Origin: AP-16 sp963755055
GTDB taxonomy: Bacteria; Pseudomonadota; Alphaproteobacteria; Rhizobiales; Xanthobacteraceae
NCBI GenBank assembly: GCA_963755055.1
Contig: CAVWIS010000004.1
Location: 310,001 to 374,000 of the forward strand
Reading direction: 5' to 3'
Length of the DNA stretch: 64,000 nucleotides
The notes beneath the pieces were generated by a model that made no database searches, was not told where the DNA came from, and saw only the letters and a list, made by a program, of their open reading frames with translations. Shown here piece after piece: positions 15,954 to 24,567 of the stretch. How positions within the stretch are numbered: position 1 is the stretch's first letter; every line of letters starts with the position of its first letter. A program made the position numbers and the translations under genes.

Positions 15954-16767
15954 CGGCTTTTTCGCATGCAAGTGCCGCCGGGCTGGTCGCGGCATATCGA
16001 CGGCAGCGTTCGCGATACGGCTCCTCGGTCCGCGGCAGGCCCGGTCGATGCTCCAACAGATCCCGCTCACGCCTGGTCAAGTACTCTCCCTTGTCCGAGA
16101 CGATGCTGAACAGCCGGCCGACCGTCTCCCTGGAAACCCCCATTTCCAGCAAATAGCCCTCAATATTCCCCTGATCATCTGCGACCTGCCCGGTCATCCC
16201 CGAGCCCAGCGGATCATCCGCCTTGAACGCCCCGCGACGTATCTGAATTGCGCCTCCGATCCTCGTCGCCCCTGCTGCCCAGATCAGGAAGCATTCGTCC
16301 AGACAGGTACATCGCCGATCGCCTCGATCCAGCCAAGGTTTGTATTCAAGAGCAGTTGCCCGGCCATCGGCCGCATAGATGCGGCAGATGTGGTCCTGGA
16401 TGATCGGTATCAGCTCCGGGGCAACCGTGCCCAGATGCATGATGCGAATCATTCGTCCGATCCCCATGGCAGGCAGCACCCGCCCCCCGGGAGAATACAC
16501 CGAGACATTGATTATTTGCTGTTGTCGGTGGATCGCATCGACCAGCATGGTCTTGAATTTGATATCGTCGCCATCGTCGATACGGCCGACGATTTGAATC
16601 CACAGCTGCCCGACATCATCCTTGGACAAGCTCAATTCCGCCGCGTTTGCGCTCAAGGGCAGGAGCGCGCCGGCGAAAACGACCAACGAGCGGAGCGCTC
16701 GCAAGAACCGTCGCCAGGCGGCGGCACCGACGGCCGAATGAAGAGACCGACGACGAGGAACCTTCAT
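15898..16767 (-). CDS. Periplasmic ClpP/crotonase-fold protein (COG3904-like)
   Basis: A 289-residue exported protein: basic N-terminus, then hydrophobic LRSLVVFAGALLPLSANAAE with AxA cleavage. The fold is ClpP-like: FKTMLVDAIHRQQ, INVSVYSPGGRVLPAMGIGR and CLDECFLIWAAGATRIGG. In relatives the nucleophilic Ser lies in a C-x-S-A-C segment just before the hydrophobic helix; here it reads CLDEC, so the usual Ser is missing and the protein may not be a protease. ATG at 16767. It lies 24 bases downstream of the amidohydrolase gene's stop on the opposite reading end, in the same direction, and may be unrelated in function. Confidence 0.65.
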   Translation of the reverse strand: MKVPRRRSLHSAVGAAAWRRFLRALRSLVVFAGALLPLSANAAELSLSKDDVGQLWIQIVGRIDDGDDIKFKTMLVDAIHRQQQIINVSVYSPGGRVLPAMGIGRMIRIMHLGTVAPELIPIIQDHICRIYAADGRATALEYKPWLDRGDRRCTCLDECFLIWAAGATRIGGAIQIRRGAFKADDPLGSGMTGQVADDQGNIEGYLLEMGVSRETVGRLFSIVSDKGEYLTRRERDLLEHRPGLPRTEEPYRERCRRYAATSPAALACEKAVTREFYWEGAKRLSGQID

Positions 16768-16791
16768 CGCCTTTCCTCTGGAAACGCCTCC

Positions 16792-17814
16792 TCACAGCCG
16801 ATAGACGCGCGCGGCGGTGCCGTGGAACAAGGCGGCGCGCTCGGCGGCGGAATAGCCCTTGCTGAAGCGCTTGAACGAGTTCCACAGCACCGTATAGCTG
16901 CAGCTCAGCTTGTCGACCGGAAAATTCGACTCGAACATGCAGCGATCGGCGCCGAAGCGATCGATCGTGTGCTCGAAGTAGCGGCGCGTCGCCTGCGCCA
17001 GCTCGGCGCTCGTCGGAGGCCGAGGCTTGTGCTCCCAGCCATACCCGTTGACCTCCATGTTCAACCCGCCGAGCTTCGCCACCACGTTCGGGCACCGCGC
17101 CAGCTCGTCCACCTGCGTCTGCCAAAAGGCGAAGACCTCGTCGGCCTTGCCCGCATAAGGACCCACTCCGATCGGACCGCCGAAATGGTCGAGAACGATC
17201 ACCGTGTCCGGGAACGCCCTGGCGAGGCTGGTTGCGTCCTTGATCTGGGTGTGCGCGCACCACACCTCGAAGCTGAGCTTGCGCGGAGCCAGATGCCGAA
17301 AACCCGCGCGAAAATCGTCGCGCAGCAGCAGGCCCTCGGGCGGGTTCGTCCGGTGGTTCTGGATCTCGGGACTTTCGTGCCAGAATGCCCCGCGCCGGAT
17401 GCCGCGAAACCGGCCGCCCCCGGCGGCGATCTGCGCGTCCAGCACATCGGCGGCGGCGGCGCCCAGCCGCAGGTCGACGGTGCCGACTATGCCGGCAGCG
17501 ATCCGGGCCTTGCCATAGCTCCCGGACGCGCTCATCGCGGCAATCCCGTTGACGAACTCGGTCTCGCCGACGCATCGATAGGCCTCGGGTCCGTCCGCCT
17601 TGAACATCGCCCCGCATTCGATGAACACGGTGGAGACGACATTGTGCCCGCCGTTGAGATCATCGAGGATCTCGTCGAGCAGGTAGCGCTCCTGCACGGC
17701 GCCGTGGCGAAAGTCCCAAAGATGATGATGCGGATCACAGATCGGAAGATCGGGCTCCAGCGCCTCCTCCGTCAGATTGGCGAGCCAGCCTTGGTTCCTC
17801 GATTGCGCGACCAC
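16792..17814 (-). CDS. Amidohydrolase_2 family TIM-barrel hydrolase
   Basis: A 340-residue protein with the metal-binding start PICDPHHHLWDF (HxH after the first strand), VIVLDHFGGPIG (His after strand 5-6) and MFESNFPVDK (Asp near the end), all typical of COG3618 lactonase/amidohydrolases. GTG at 17814 is chosen because GGGAGG lies six bases upstream; the open frame extends further but without family likeness. It follows the acetamidase and hydantoinase genes in the same direction, so it may act on a product of amide or hydantoin opening. Such proteins hydrolyse sugar lactones or dicarboxylate lactones. Confidence 0.88.
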   Translation of the reverse strand: MVAQSRNQGWLANLTEEALEPDLPICDPHHHLWDFRHGAVQERYLLDEILDDLNGGHNVVSTVFIECGAMFKADGPEAYRCVGETEFVNGIAAMSASGSYGKARIAAGIVGTVDLRLGAAAADVLDAQIAAGGGRFRGIRRGAFWHESPEIQNHRTNPPEGLLLRDDFRAGFRHLAPRKLSFEVWCAHTQIKDATSLARAFPDTVIVLDHFGGPIGVGPYAGKADEVFAFWQTQVDELARCPNVVAKLGGLNMEVNGYGWEHKPRPPTSAELAQATRRYFEHTIDRFGADRCMFESNFPVDKLSCSYTVLWNSFKRFSKGYSAAERAALFHGTAARVYRL

Positions 17815-17864
17815 GGACGACCTCCCGTTATTTTTCCTGACGGATGATTCTATCGAGGTGCTCC

Positions 17865-18815
17865 CTACGCCCGTCCGGGCCGCTCCAGCAACCCCTTCTC
17901 CAGCATCACGTGGATGCCCTTGGAGCCGTTCACCACCTGGGTGACCCTGAGATCGGCGGCGAGGCTGCACAGCGTATAGGCCTCCTCGCGGGTGATGCCG
18001 GTGCGAGCGACGATCAGCTTGATCATGTCGCGCAGCGCCACCACCACGCAGTCGTCGAGGTCGGGGTCGAACGCCATGGTGACGACGTGGGTCGGGGTCT
18101 CCGCGTAGGGCAGGTCGAGGCGCATGTCGTCGCGCAGGATGAGCTCGAAAGTGCCGACGAGGCCGGTCTCGATCGCCGTGATGCACACCTCGCCGTCGCC
18201 CTGGGCGGCATGGCCGTCGCCCACCGAGAACAGCGCGCCGTCGACCTGGATCGGCAGAAACAGCGTGGTGCCGGCGACCAGCTCCTTGTTGTCGAGGTTG
18301 CCACCGTTGCGCCGGGGAGGAAGCGTGCTCACCATGCCCCAGGCGGCGGGCGGCGCCACCGCCATCACGCCGAAGAATGGTTTGAGCGGCAGCTCGAGCC
18401 CCCACGGCAGCCGCCCGGTCATCTGGTTGCGGGACAGCGGGATGTGCATCACCCGCTTGTCGGGGAAATCGTCGGGCAGCGCCCCGGCGAGCGGGCGCAC
18501 CACGTTGTAGCCCCAGTCATAAAACAGCTCGATCGCCTTGATGCGGACCTCGAGCACCTGGCCGGCCTTGGCACCCCTCACCGCCACCGGCCCGGTGCAG
18601 ATATGCCCGGGGAGTTTTTGCTGCACCTTGGCGTGGATCGCCTTCAGCACCGGCGGCACCTCGAGCGGCGGCTTCGGCATCACGTCGGGGGTGCCGGAGA
18701 CGGTGGAGATGACGACGGTGTCGCCGCTCTCCACGGTGACCAGCGGGGAAAGGGCCGCGTCGAAATAACCCCAGTGGACGGTGTCAGGTGCGGCATCGAG
18801 CCGGTGCTGGGCCAT
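17865..18815 (-). CDS. Acetamidase/formamidase family protein
   Basis: A 316-residue cytoplasmic amidase of the FmdA/AmdA family. Seen: TVHWGYFDAALSPLVTVESG, the family N-terminus, HICTGPVAVRGAKAGQVLEV and SVGDGHAAQGDGEVCITAIE, the conserved GDxHxxQGDGE active-site zinc/acid region. It hydrolyses short amides to acid and ammonia. It sits 33 bases after the hydantoinase B gene in the same direction, so the two are likely one operon for amide nitrogen use. ATG at 18815. Confidence 0.93.
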   Translation of the reverse strand: MAQHRLDAAPDTVHWGYFDAALSPLVTVESGDTVVISTVSGTPDVMPKPPLEVPPVLKAIHAKVQQKLPGHICTGPVAVRGAKAGQVLEVRIKAIELFYDWGYNVVRPLAGALPDDFPDKRVMHIPLSRNQMTGRLPWGLELPLKPFFGVMAVAPPAAWGMVSTLPPRRNGGNLDNKELVAGTTLFLPIQVDGALFSVGDGHAAQGDGEVCITAIETGLVGTFELILRDDMRLDLPYAETPTHVVTMAFDPDLDDCVVVALRDMIKLIVARTGITREEAYTLCSLAADLRVTQVVNGSKGIHVMLEKGLLERPGRA

Positions 18816-18848
18816 CTTGGTTCTCCTGGAGGATCGATTGTCTGGCGG

Positions 18849-20585
18849 TCAGGCGCGGGCGCGGCCGGTCGCTTCGCGGTCGACCGAGCCGTCGGGGGCG
18901 AGCACGACGCCGTAGTCCTGCTCGGCGCTGCGCGTCGAGATCAAACCGTCGGCGACGTCGGCGGCGACCAGCTCCGGGTCGCGCCGCCGCGGCTCGCCGT
19001 GGCCGCCGCCGCCCGGAAGCTCCAGGCGGATGGTGTCGCCCGGCGGTACTGTCTGCCTGCCCTTGGGCCGGATGTTTCGCCCCGAGAGGAGCCCCACCCG
19101 CCCGGCGCCGCCGGGGCCCCCGCCCTGGCGCCCGCGCGGCGGATGGTGCACCCGCTCGAAGTTGCACAACAGGTTGATCGGCATTCCGTCGGCGCCGGAA
19201 ATCTCGATCACCTGGCCGAGGCCGCCGCGAAACGCGCCGGCGCCGCCGGAACCTTCGCGGAACTCGCGGCGGCGAAACACCACCGGCGCGATGGTCTCGG
19301 TCGCCTCCACGGGAATGGTGCGCACGCCGCTCGGAAAGGCGGTGACGCTGAGCCCGTCCTTGTCGGGCCGGGCGCCGGCGCCGCCGCAATGAAAAATGAC
19401 GGTGCTCCAGCTCGGCACGTCGGCGGGGTCGACGCCGTCGGGCAGCTCGTCGACGATCGAGCCGCCGCCGTTGATTTGCGGGTTCCACAGCGCCGAGGCG
19501 CCCTCGGAGGGGACGCCGCCGGGGAGAATCTGCTCCAGGCAGCCGAACACCAGGTCGGGCAGCATGTGGCCGACGGTGTGGCGCGCCGCCACCGCGAACG
19601 GCCGGTCGACGTTGAGGACGCAGCCCTGCGGCGCGCTCACCGTGACGGTGGACAGCGAGCCCGCATTGTTCGGCACCTCCGGCGCCACCAGGCACTTCAC
19701 CCCGAAGGCGGTGTAGGCCAGCGTATAATTGAGCACCACGTTGATGCCGTGGGTGCTGGCCGGCGAGGTGCCGGCAAAGTCGACATGGATGCCGTCGTCG
19801 GAGACCGTCATGGCGGCGGCCAGCCGCAGCGGCTTGTCGTAGCCGTCCATCACAAGGTCGTTCTTCCAGGTGCCGTGCGGCAGCGCGCGGATCGCCGCCA
19901 GCATGGCGTCGCGAGAAGTCTCGACGATCTCGTCGCCGAGCGTCTCGACGTGGGCGATCTCGAACTCGCGCATCATCTCGACCAGCCGGCGCCCGCCCTC
20001 GTCGTTGCAGGCGGCGAGCGCATAGATGTCGCCCTCGACCTGCAGCGGCTCGCGCACGTTGGCGCGCACGATGCGCAGCAGGTCCTCGTTCATGACGCCT
20101 TCGCGGGCCAGCGGCATGATGGGGATCGCCAGGCCCTCCTCGAACACCTGGCGGCCGTCCGGCCCCATGCCGAGGCCGCCGATATCCACCACGTGAACGG
20201 TGGCGGCGAACAGGCCGACGGCGCGGCCGTCGAGAAACGTCGGCGTCACCACGGTGAGGTCGTGGAGGTGGCCGCAGGTCAGCCACGGATCGTTGGTGAT
20301 GTAGTGGTCGCCCGGCCGCATGGTGGCGAGCGGATGGGCGGCGAGGAAATGCACGACCGCGTTGGCCATCGAGTTGACGTGGCCGGGGGTGCCGGTGACG
20401 GCCTGCGCCAGCATGCGGCCGCGGGCGTCGAAGATGCCGGCGGAGAGATCGCCGGCCTCGCGCACCGAGGTGCTGAACGCGGTGCGGACCAGGGTCTGCG
20501 CCTGCTCCTCCACCACCGCCACCAGGCGGCTCCACATGATTTGCGTTCTTATCTGGGACAGCGCGGCATTGGGGCGGGCGATCAT
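18849..20585 (-). CDS. hyuB: Hydantoinase B/oxoprolinase family subunit
   Basis: A 578-residue protein from the ATG at 20585. It starts with IRTQIMWSRLVAVVEEQAQT and SVREAGDLSAGIFDARGRML, the canonical HyuB N-terminus, and has HVNSMANAVVHFLA, GDHYITNDPWLTCGHLHDLT and a C-terminal GGGGHGEPRRRD. With HyuA it forms an ATP-dependent ring-opening enzyme for hydantoins, 5-oxoproline or N-methylhydantoin. HyuA is encoded 618 bases upstream, separated by a repeat and a small DUF3551 gene. An upstream in-frame start at 20636 would run into the repeat and is less likely. Confidence 0.93.
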   Translation of the reverse strand: MIARPNAALSQIRTQIMWSRLVAVVEEQAQTLVRTAFSTSVREAGDLSAGIFDARGRMLAQAVTGTPGHVNSMANAVVHFLAAHPLATMRPGDHYITNDPWLTCGHLHDLTVVTPTFLDGRAVGLFAATVHVVDIGGLGMGPDGRQVFEEGLAIPIMPLAREGVMNEDLLRIVRANVREPLQVEGDIYALAACNDEGGRRLVEMMREFEIAHVETLGDEIVETSRDAMLAAIRALPHGTWKNDLVMDGYDKPLRLAAAMTVSDDGIHVDFAGTSPASTHGINVVLNYTLAYTAFGVKCLVAPEVPNNAGSLSTVTVSAPQGCVLNVDRPFAVAARHTVGHMLPDLVFGCLEQILPGGVPSEGASALWNPQINGGGSIVDELPDGVDPADVPSWSTVIFHCGGAGARPDKDGLSVTAFPSGVRTIPVEATETIAPVVFRRREFREGSGGAGAFRGGLGQVIEISGADGMPINLLCNFERVHHPPRGRQGGGPGGAGRVGLLSGRNIRPKGRQTVPPGDTIRLELPGGGGHGEPRRRDPELVAADVADGLISTRSAEQDYGVVLAPDGSVDREATGRARA

Positions 20586-20623
20586 GCGGGGAGCATAGCC
20601 GTCCGGCCAGGCGCTGTCATGCC

Positions 20624-20783
20624 GTAGGGTGGGCAAAATCGATGCGCGAACGGCGCGTCACACCCGAACCGCGCGTACGATTTTGCCCACGCGGTCACAC
20701 CGGGCGCCGGACCGCGTGGGCAAATCGCCGGCACCGCATCACCAAATATCACCCGCCGTGCCCGGCGATTTGCCCACCCTACT
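20624..20783. repeat. Nested palindromic repeat (TAGGGTGGGCAAA type)
   Basis: Outer arms GTAGGGTGGGCAAA (20624) and TTTGCCCACCCTAC (ends 20783) are complementary, and inside them lie two further complementary pairs: GGGCAAAATCG/CGATTTTGCCC and GACCGCGTGGGCAAA/CGATTTGCCC with GCGGTC. It is therefore a double palindrome, a known style of dispersed repeat in Rhizobiales. It occupies the gap between the hyuB gene and the DUF3551 gene. Confidence 0.75.
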
Positions 20784-20788
20784 CAATC

Positions 20789-21046
20789 TCAGCGGTAGGT
20801 GCGGTACGGCCGGTAGACGCGCTCATAGGCCAGCGCCGGGTTGGGCGAGCACGAGCCGCCGGCGCCGCGCACCGAGTCCAGGCACTGCTGGAAGGTGTGA
20901 TAGCCGCAATTGGTGTAGCCGCCGCGGCCGCCGGCCTGGGCGCACCACGGGCCGTCGGCCAGGGCCACGGTGCCGCTGCCGAGGGAGGCAAGGGTGAGCG
21001 TGCCCAGCGCGAGGGCGATCTTGAGGAAGGTACGGGACGTGATCAT
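20789..21046 (-). CDS. DUF3551-like small secreted protein
   Basis: An 85-residue protein with a signal peptide (TFLKIALALGTLTLASLGSG, then TVALADG) and a mature part with the DUF3551 pattern: PWCAQAGGRGGYTNCGYHTF, QQCLDSVRGAGGSCSPNPAL. Cys residues are paired as in the family. DUF3551 proteins are small, exported, of unknown function and largely confined to Hyphomicrobiales, which supports the taxonomic call. Start ATG at 21046 gives the clean signal peptide; a longer form from 21091 would add a non-hydrophobic leader. The C-terminus is Tyr/Arg-rich (VYRPYRTYR). Confidence 0.82.
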   Translation of the reverse strand: MITSRTFLKIALALGTLTLASLGSGTVALADGPWCAQAGGRGGYTNCGYHTFQQCLDSVRGAGGSCSPNPALAYERVYRPYRTYR

Positions 21047-21202
21047 GAGGGTTCTCCAGGCGATGGGATGGTTTCCGTGCTCTGTCGCCACGGGCCCGAC
21101 GTGGGTTCATCGATCCAGCTTTGGAACCGCCACGATCACGCATTCGTCATCCGCGGCGCGCATGGCGGCCGATGCGATGACCGGCTCGCGACCGTGCGCC
21201 GC

Positions 21203-23275
21203 TCAGGACGTCCGCCGGCGAAGCTCGATATAGCCGAACCCGTTCACCACGGCGTCGAAGGCGGGGCTGACCACCGTCGAGGTCTCGTCCTCGGTGATGA
21301 TCGCCGGCCCGGCGATTTCCGCACCGGGCTTGAGCTCCGCCCGGCGATGGACGGCGGCCTCGATCTCCTCGCCGGTCATCGGATCGAAGATTCTTCGGCT
21401 GCCGTCGGGCTCGGGCACATGGCGCGCAACGGCCTGGGGCTGCTCGACCGGCACCGCGACGGGAGCGCTGAGCGACAGCGCCCAGCTCACCACCTCGATG
21501 TCGGCACCCGGGACGATGCGGCTGTAGAGCGCCCGGTAGGCGGCCGAAAAGGCCTGCGCGAACACCTCGACATCGCCGGCCTCGTAACGACGGGCGGGCA
21601 GCGGCACCATCACCTCGTGGCCCTGGCCGCGATAGCGCATGAAGGCGTGGCGCGCCTCCTCGAGCGCAGCGTCGGGCGCGCCCAGGCGGACGATCGCCTC
21701 GGCCTCCGCCCGCATCCCGGCGAACAGCGCGTTGATCTCAGGCGCCGCGAATGCCGAGAGCCGCTGCAGGCGGCTGCGCACGATCTCGTAGGCGATGGGT
21801 GCGCGCAGAAAACCGATCGCCGAGCCGACGCCGGCGCTGGAGGGAACGAGCACGCGGTCGATCCCGAGCTTTTCGGCGACGCGGGCGGCATGCAGCGGCG
21901 CGGCGCCGCCGAAGGCGATGAGCACGCGGTTGCCGACGTCCTTGCCGCTCTCGATGGCGTGGACGCGGGCGGCGTTCGACATGTTCTCGTCCACCATCTC
22001 GCTCACCGCCAGCGCCGCCAGCATGGGCGGAAGCGCGAGCGGACCTCCGACGGCGCGGTCGAGCGCCGCGCTCGCCGCCTCGCCGTCGAGCACCATGCGG
22101 CCGCCGGAAAAGGTCTTCGGATCGATGCGCCCGAGCACGAGGTCGGCGTCGGTGACGGTCGGCTCGGCTCCGCCGCGGTCGTAGCAGGCGGGGCCGGGCT
22201 CGGCGCCGGCGCTGTCGGGCCCGACGCCGATGCGCTTCAGGCGGTCGACCCGGGCGATCGAGCCGCCGCCGGCGCCGATCTCCACCATCTCGATGACCGG
22301 GATGCGCAGCGGCAGGCCGCTGCCCTTCTTGAAGCGGTAGATGCGGGCGACCTCGAACACCCGGCTGGTCTGCGGCTTGAAGGCGTCGATCAGGCAGATC
22401 TTTGCCGTCGTGCCGCCCATGTCGAAGGAGACGACCTGGTCGAGCCCGCACTGCCGCGCCACATGGCTGGCAAAGATCGCCCCGCCAGCCGGGCCCAATT
22501 CGACGAGGCGCACTGGAAAACGCACCGCCGTGTCGACGGTGGTGAGGCCGCCGCCGGAGAGCATCAGATAGAGCGGACAGCCGATCCCGGCCGCCGCCAG
22601 GTCGCGCCGCAGGTTCGTCAGATAGGTGGCGATCAGCGGCTGCAGATAGGCATTGGCGCAGGCGGTGGAGAAGCGCTCGTACTCGCGCATCTCCGGAGAA
22701 ACGTCGGCGGAGAGCGTGATGCTGAGATCCGGCAGCTTTCGCCCGAGGATTTCCGCCGCGCGCCGCTCGTGCGCCGGATTGGTGAAGCTGTGCAGGAAGC
22801 CGACCGCGACCGCGCGGATGCCGAGCCGATCGATTTTTTCGGCGAGCGCCTCGACCTGAGCTTCGTCGAGCGGCACCAGCACCCGGCCCTGCGCGTCGAT
22901 GCGCTCGCGGACCGGCAGGCGGTGGCGGCGCGGCACCAGCGGCGGCGGCAGATCGATGCCGACGTCGTACTGCTCGAACCGGTTCTCGTGGCGGATCTCG
23001 ATGGTGTCGCGAAACCCTTCCGTGGTGATCAGCGCGGTTGCCGCACCCTTGCGCTCGATCAGCGCGTTGGTGGCGAGCGTGGTGCCGTGGATGATGATCG
23101 ACAGCGCGGCGGGCGCGAGCCGGGCCTCGGCGAGCACCGTGGCAATTGCCTGCAGCACGCCGCGCTCCGGGGCGTCCGGCGTGGTGAGCACCTTGCTGGT
23201 GTAGCGACGCATGCCGCTTTCGAGCGCGACGTCGGTGAACGTGCCCCCGATATCGACGCCGAGACGATGGTCCAT
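21203..23275 (-). CDS. hyuA: Hydantoinase A/oxoprolinase family subunit
   Basis: A 690-residue actin-fold ATPase. The N-terminal phosphate loop LGVDIGGTFTDVALESG, then TTPDAPERGVLQAI and IIIHGTTLATNALIERKGA are diagnostic, and VVSFDMGGTTAKICLIDA in the middle is the second phosphate-binding motif. It works with HyuB in ATP-dependent hydrolysis of hydantoin-type rings. It is the first gene of a same-strand set (hyuA, DUF3551, hyuB, acetamidase, amidohydrolase). ATG at 23275. Length is normal for the family. Confidence 0.94.
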   Translation of the reverse strand: MDHRLGVDIGGTFTDVALESGMRRYTSKVLTTPDAPERGVLQAIATVLAEARLAPAALSIIIHGTTLATNALIERKGAATALITTEGFRDTIEIRHENRFEQYDVGIDLPPPLVPRRHRLPVRERIDAQGRVLVPLDEAQVEALAEKIDRLGIRAVAVGFLHSFTNPAHERRAAEILGRKLPDLSITLSADVSPEMREYERFSTACANAYLQPLIATYLTNLRRDLAAAGIGCPLYLMLSGGGLTTVDTAVRFPVRLVELGPAGGAIFASHVARQCGLDQVVSFDMGGTTAKICLIDAFKPQTSRVFEVARIYRFKKGSGLPLRIPVIEMVEIGAGGGSIARVDRLKRIGVGPDSAGAEPGPACYDRGGAEPTVTDADLVLGRIDPKTFSGGRMVLDGEAASAALDRAVGGPLALPPMLAALAVSEMVDENMSNAARVHAIESGKDVGNRVLIAFGGAAPLHAARVAEKLGIDRVLVPSSAGVGSAIGFLRAPIAYEIVRSRLQRLSAFAAPEINALFAGMRAEAEAIVRLGAPDAALEEARHAFMRYRGQGHEVMVPLPARRYEAGDVEVFAQAFSAAYRALYSRIVPGADIEVVSWALSLSAPVAVPVEQPQAVARHVPEPDGSRRIFDPMTGEEIEAAVHRRAELKPGAEIAGPAIITEDETSTVVSPAFDAVVNGFGYIELRRRTS

Positions 23276-23430
23276 CCGGGCTCGCGACCTCTTGTTGCGA
23301 TCCCAGGCGGCACGGCGGATCCGGGCCGGCTCCTGTTCGCGTCCCCCTCGACCGATCCGCCGCAGACGGCGTCGAGGCGGAACGATGCCTCGCCCAAACG
23401 GACGCTTCCGTCAACCCAGGCAGCCTCGGA

Positions 23431-23838
23431 CTATTTGAGCAGCCGCATCAGCGCGCGGCCGGCCTTGCTCTTGAGCTCGGCCGCCGAGAGCGTGCCGTCA
23501 TTGTCGGGATCGGCCGCCTTGAAGCGCTGCTCGACGATCGCGAGATATTCGTCCTTGCTCAGCGTGCCGTCGTTGTCGGGGTCGGCGGCCTTCAGCTCCT
23601 TGGCGCTCACGCGGCCGCGCAGCTCCTTGGCGTCGAGCGTTCCTTCGTGATCCTTGTCGAGCCGGTCGAACGCCGCGCCGGCCGCCTTCTTGGCCTCGGC
23701 GAGGTCGACCGTGCCGTCGTTGTCGGTATCGAGCGCCGCCGCCGGACCGCCGCGGGCCGGCTTGGCGAGCGCCGCCGCGCCGCTGCCGACAAGGCCGCCG
23801 AGGGCCAGCACAAGCATCGCCGTGCGTCTCGATAACAT
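23431..23838 (-). CDS. Exported EF-hand calcium-binding protein
   Basis: A 135-residue protein: signal peptide RRTAMLVLALGGLVGSGAAA then LAKPA, followed by four EF-hand loops reading DTDNDGTVDLAE, DKDHEGTLDAKE, DPDNDGTLSKDE and DPDNDGTLSAAE. All have Asp/Asn at positions 1, 3 and 5 and an acidic residue at 12, so calcium binding is likely. Function in bacteria is unknown; it may buffer calcium or bind the envelope. ATG at 23838 with GGGAGCTC upstream. It is monocistronic and divergent from the decarboxylase genes. Confidence 0.85.
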   Translation of the reverse strand: MLSRRTAMLVLALGGLVGSGAAALAKPARGGPAAALDTDNDGTVDLAEAKKAAGAAFDRLDKDHEGTLDAKELRGRVSAKELKAADPDNDGTLSKDEYLAIVEQRFKAADPDNDGTLSAAELKSKAGRALMRLLK

Positions 23839-24027
23839 GGTGAGCTCCCTTCAACCGATGATTGGCAACCTCCCAGCAAAATACTCGGACGCGGCGCGCC
23901 CGGCCAGGGGGACAATGCTCAGTCCCTGCCCGATTGACGGCGGGTCGGCATTGCGACACATGCATGGCGGACTTGGCGCCTGCCGGACGACACTGCGCCT
24001 TCCGGCGACGAGCGGGAGGAACCGACT

Positions 24028-24567
24028 TTGACGGCTGAACCATTGCGGCGGACCGCGACCGGCTGGCCCGACCAGGTGTTCGACGTCCTCAAGCGGAAGG
24101 ACATCCGCCAGGTCGGCTATGTGCCCGATGCCGGCCATTCGCGGCTGATCGAGCGCTGCGCCGCCGACCCGGGGATGCGCGACGTCGTGCTTACCACCGA
24201 ACAGGAAGGCATCGCGCTTGCGGCCGGGGCATGGCTGGGGGGCCAGCGCTCGGTGCTGCTGATGCAGAGCAGCGGGGTCGGCAACTGCATCAACATGCTG
24301 TCGCTCACCAAGAACTGCCGCTTTCCCCTGGTGGTGCTGGTGACCATGCGGGGCGAATGGGCCGAGTTCAATCCCTGGCAGGTCCCGATGGGATCGATCG
24401 TGGAGCCGGCACTCAAACTGTGCGACGTGCTGGTCTACCGCGCCGACCACGCCGATGCCGTCGCCGAGACCGTCGAGGCGGCGATCGATCTCGCCTTCGG
24501 CGGCGACCTCGCGGTGGCGGTGCTGCTCTCCCAGCGGCTGATCGGGCGGAAAGTGTGGGTGAAGTGA
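24028..24567 (+). CDS. ThDP-dependent decarboxylase, alpha (PYR) subunit, sulfopyruvate/phosphonopyruvate type
   Basis: A 179-residue protein corresponding to the N-terminal PYR domain of ThDP enzymes. VVLTTEQEGIALAAGAWLGG carries the conserved Glu that activates the thiazolium, and RSVLLMQSSGVGNCINMLS is the next family motif. Split enzymes of this size are known for sulfopyruvate decarboxylase (ComD). TTG at 24028 with GGGAGGAA upstream is the start. Its stop overlaps the ATG of the next gene (TGATG), so the two subunits are made together. Substrate (sulfopyruvate, phosphonopyruvate or other 2-oxo acid) is not settled. Confidence 0.82.
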   Translation: MTAEPLRRTATGWPDQVFDVLKRKDIRQVGYVPDAGHSRLIERCAADPGMRDVVLTTEQEGIALAAGAWLGGQRSVLLMQSSGVGNCINMLSLTKNCRFPLVVLVTMRGEWAEFNPWQVPMGSIVEPALKLCDVLVYRADHADAVAETVEAAIDLAFGGDLAVAVLLSQRLIGRKVWVK

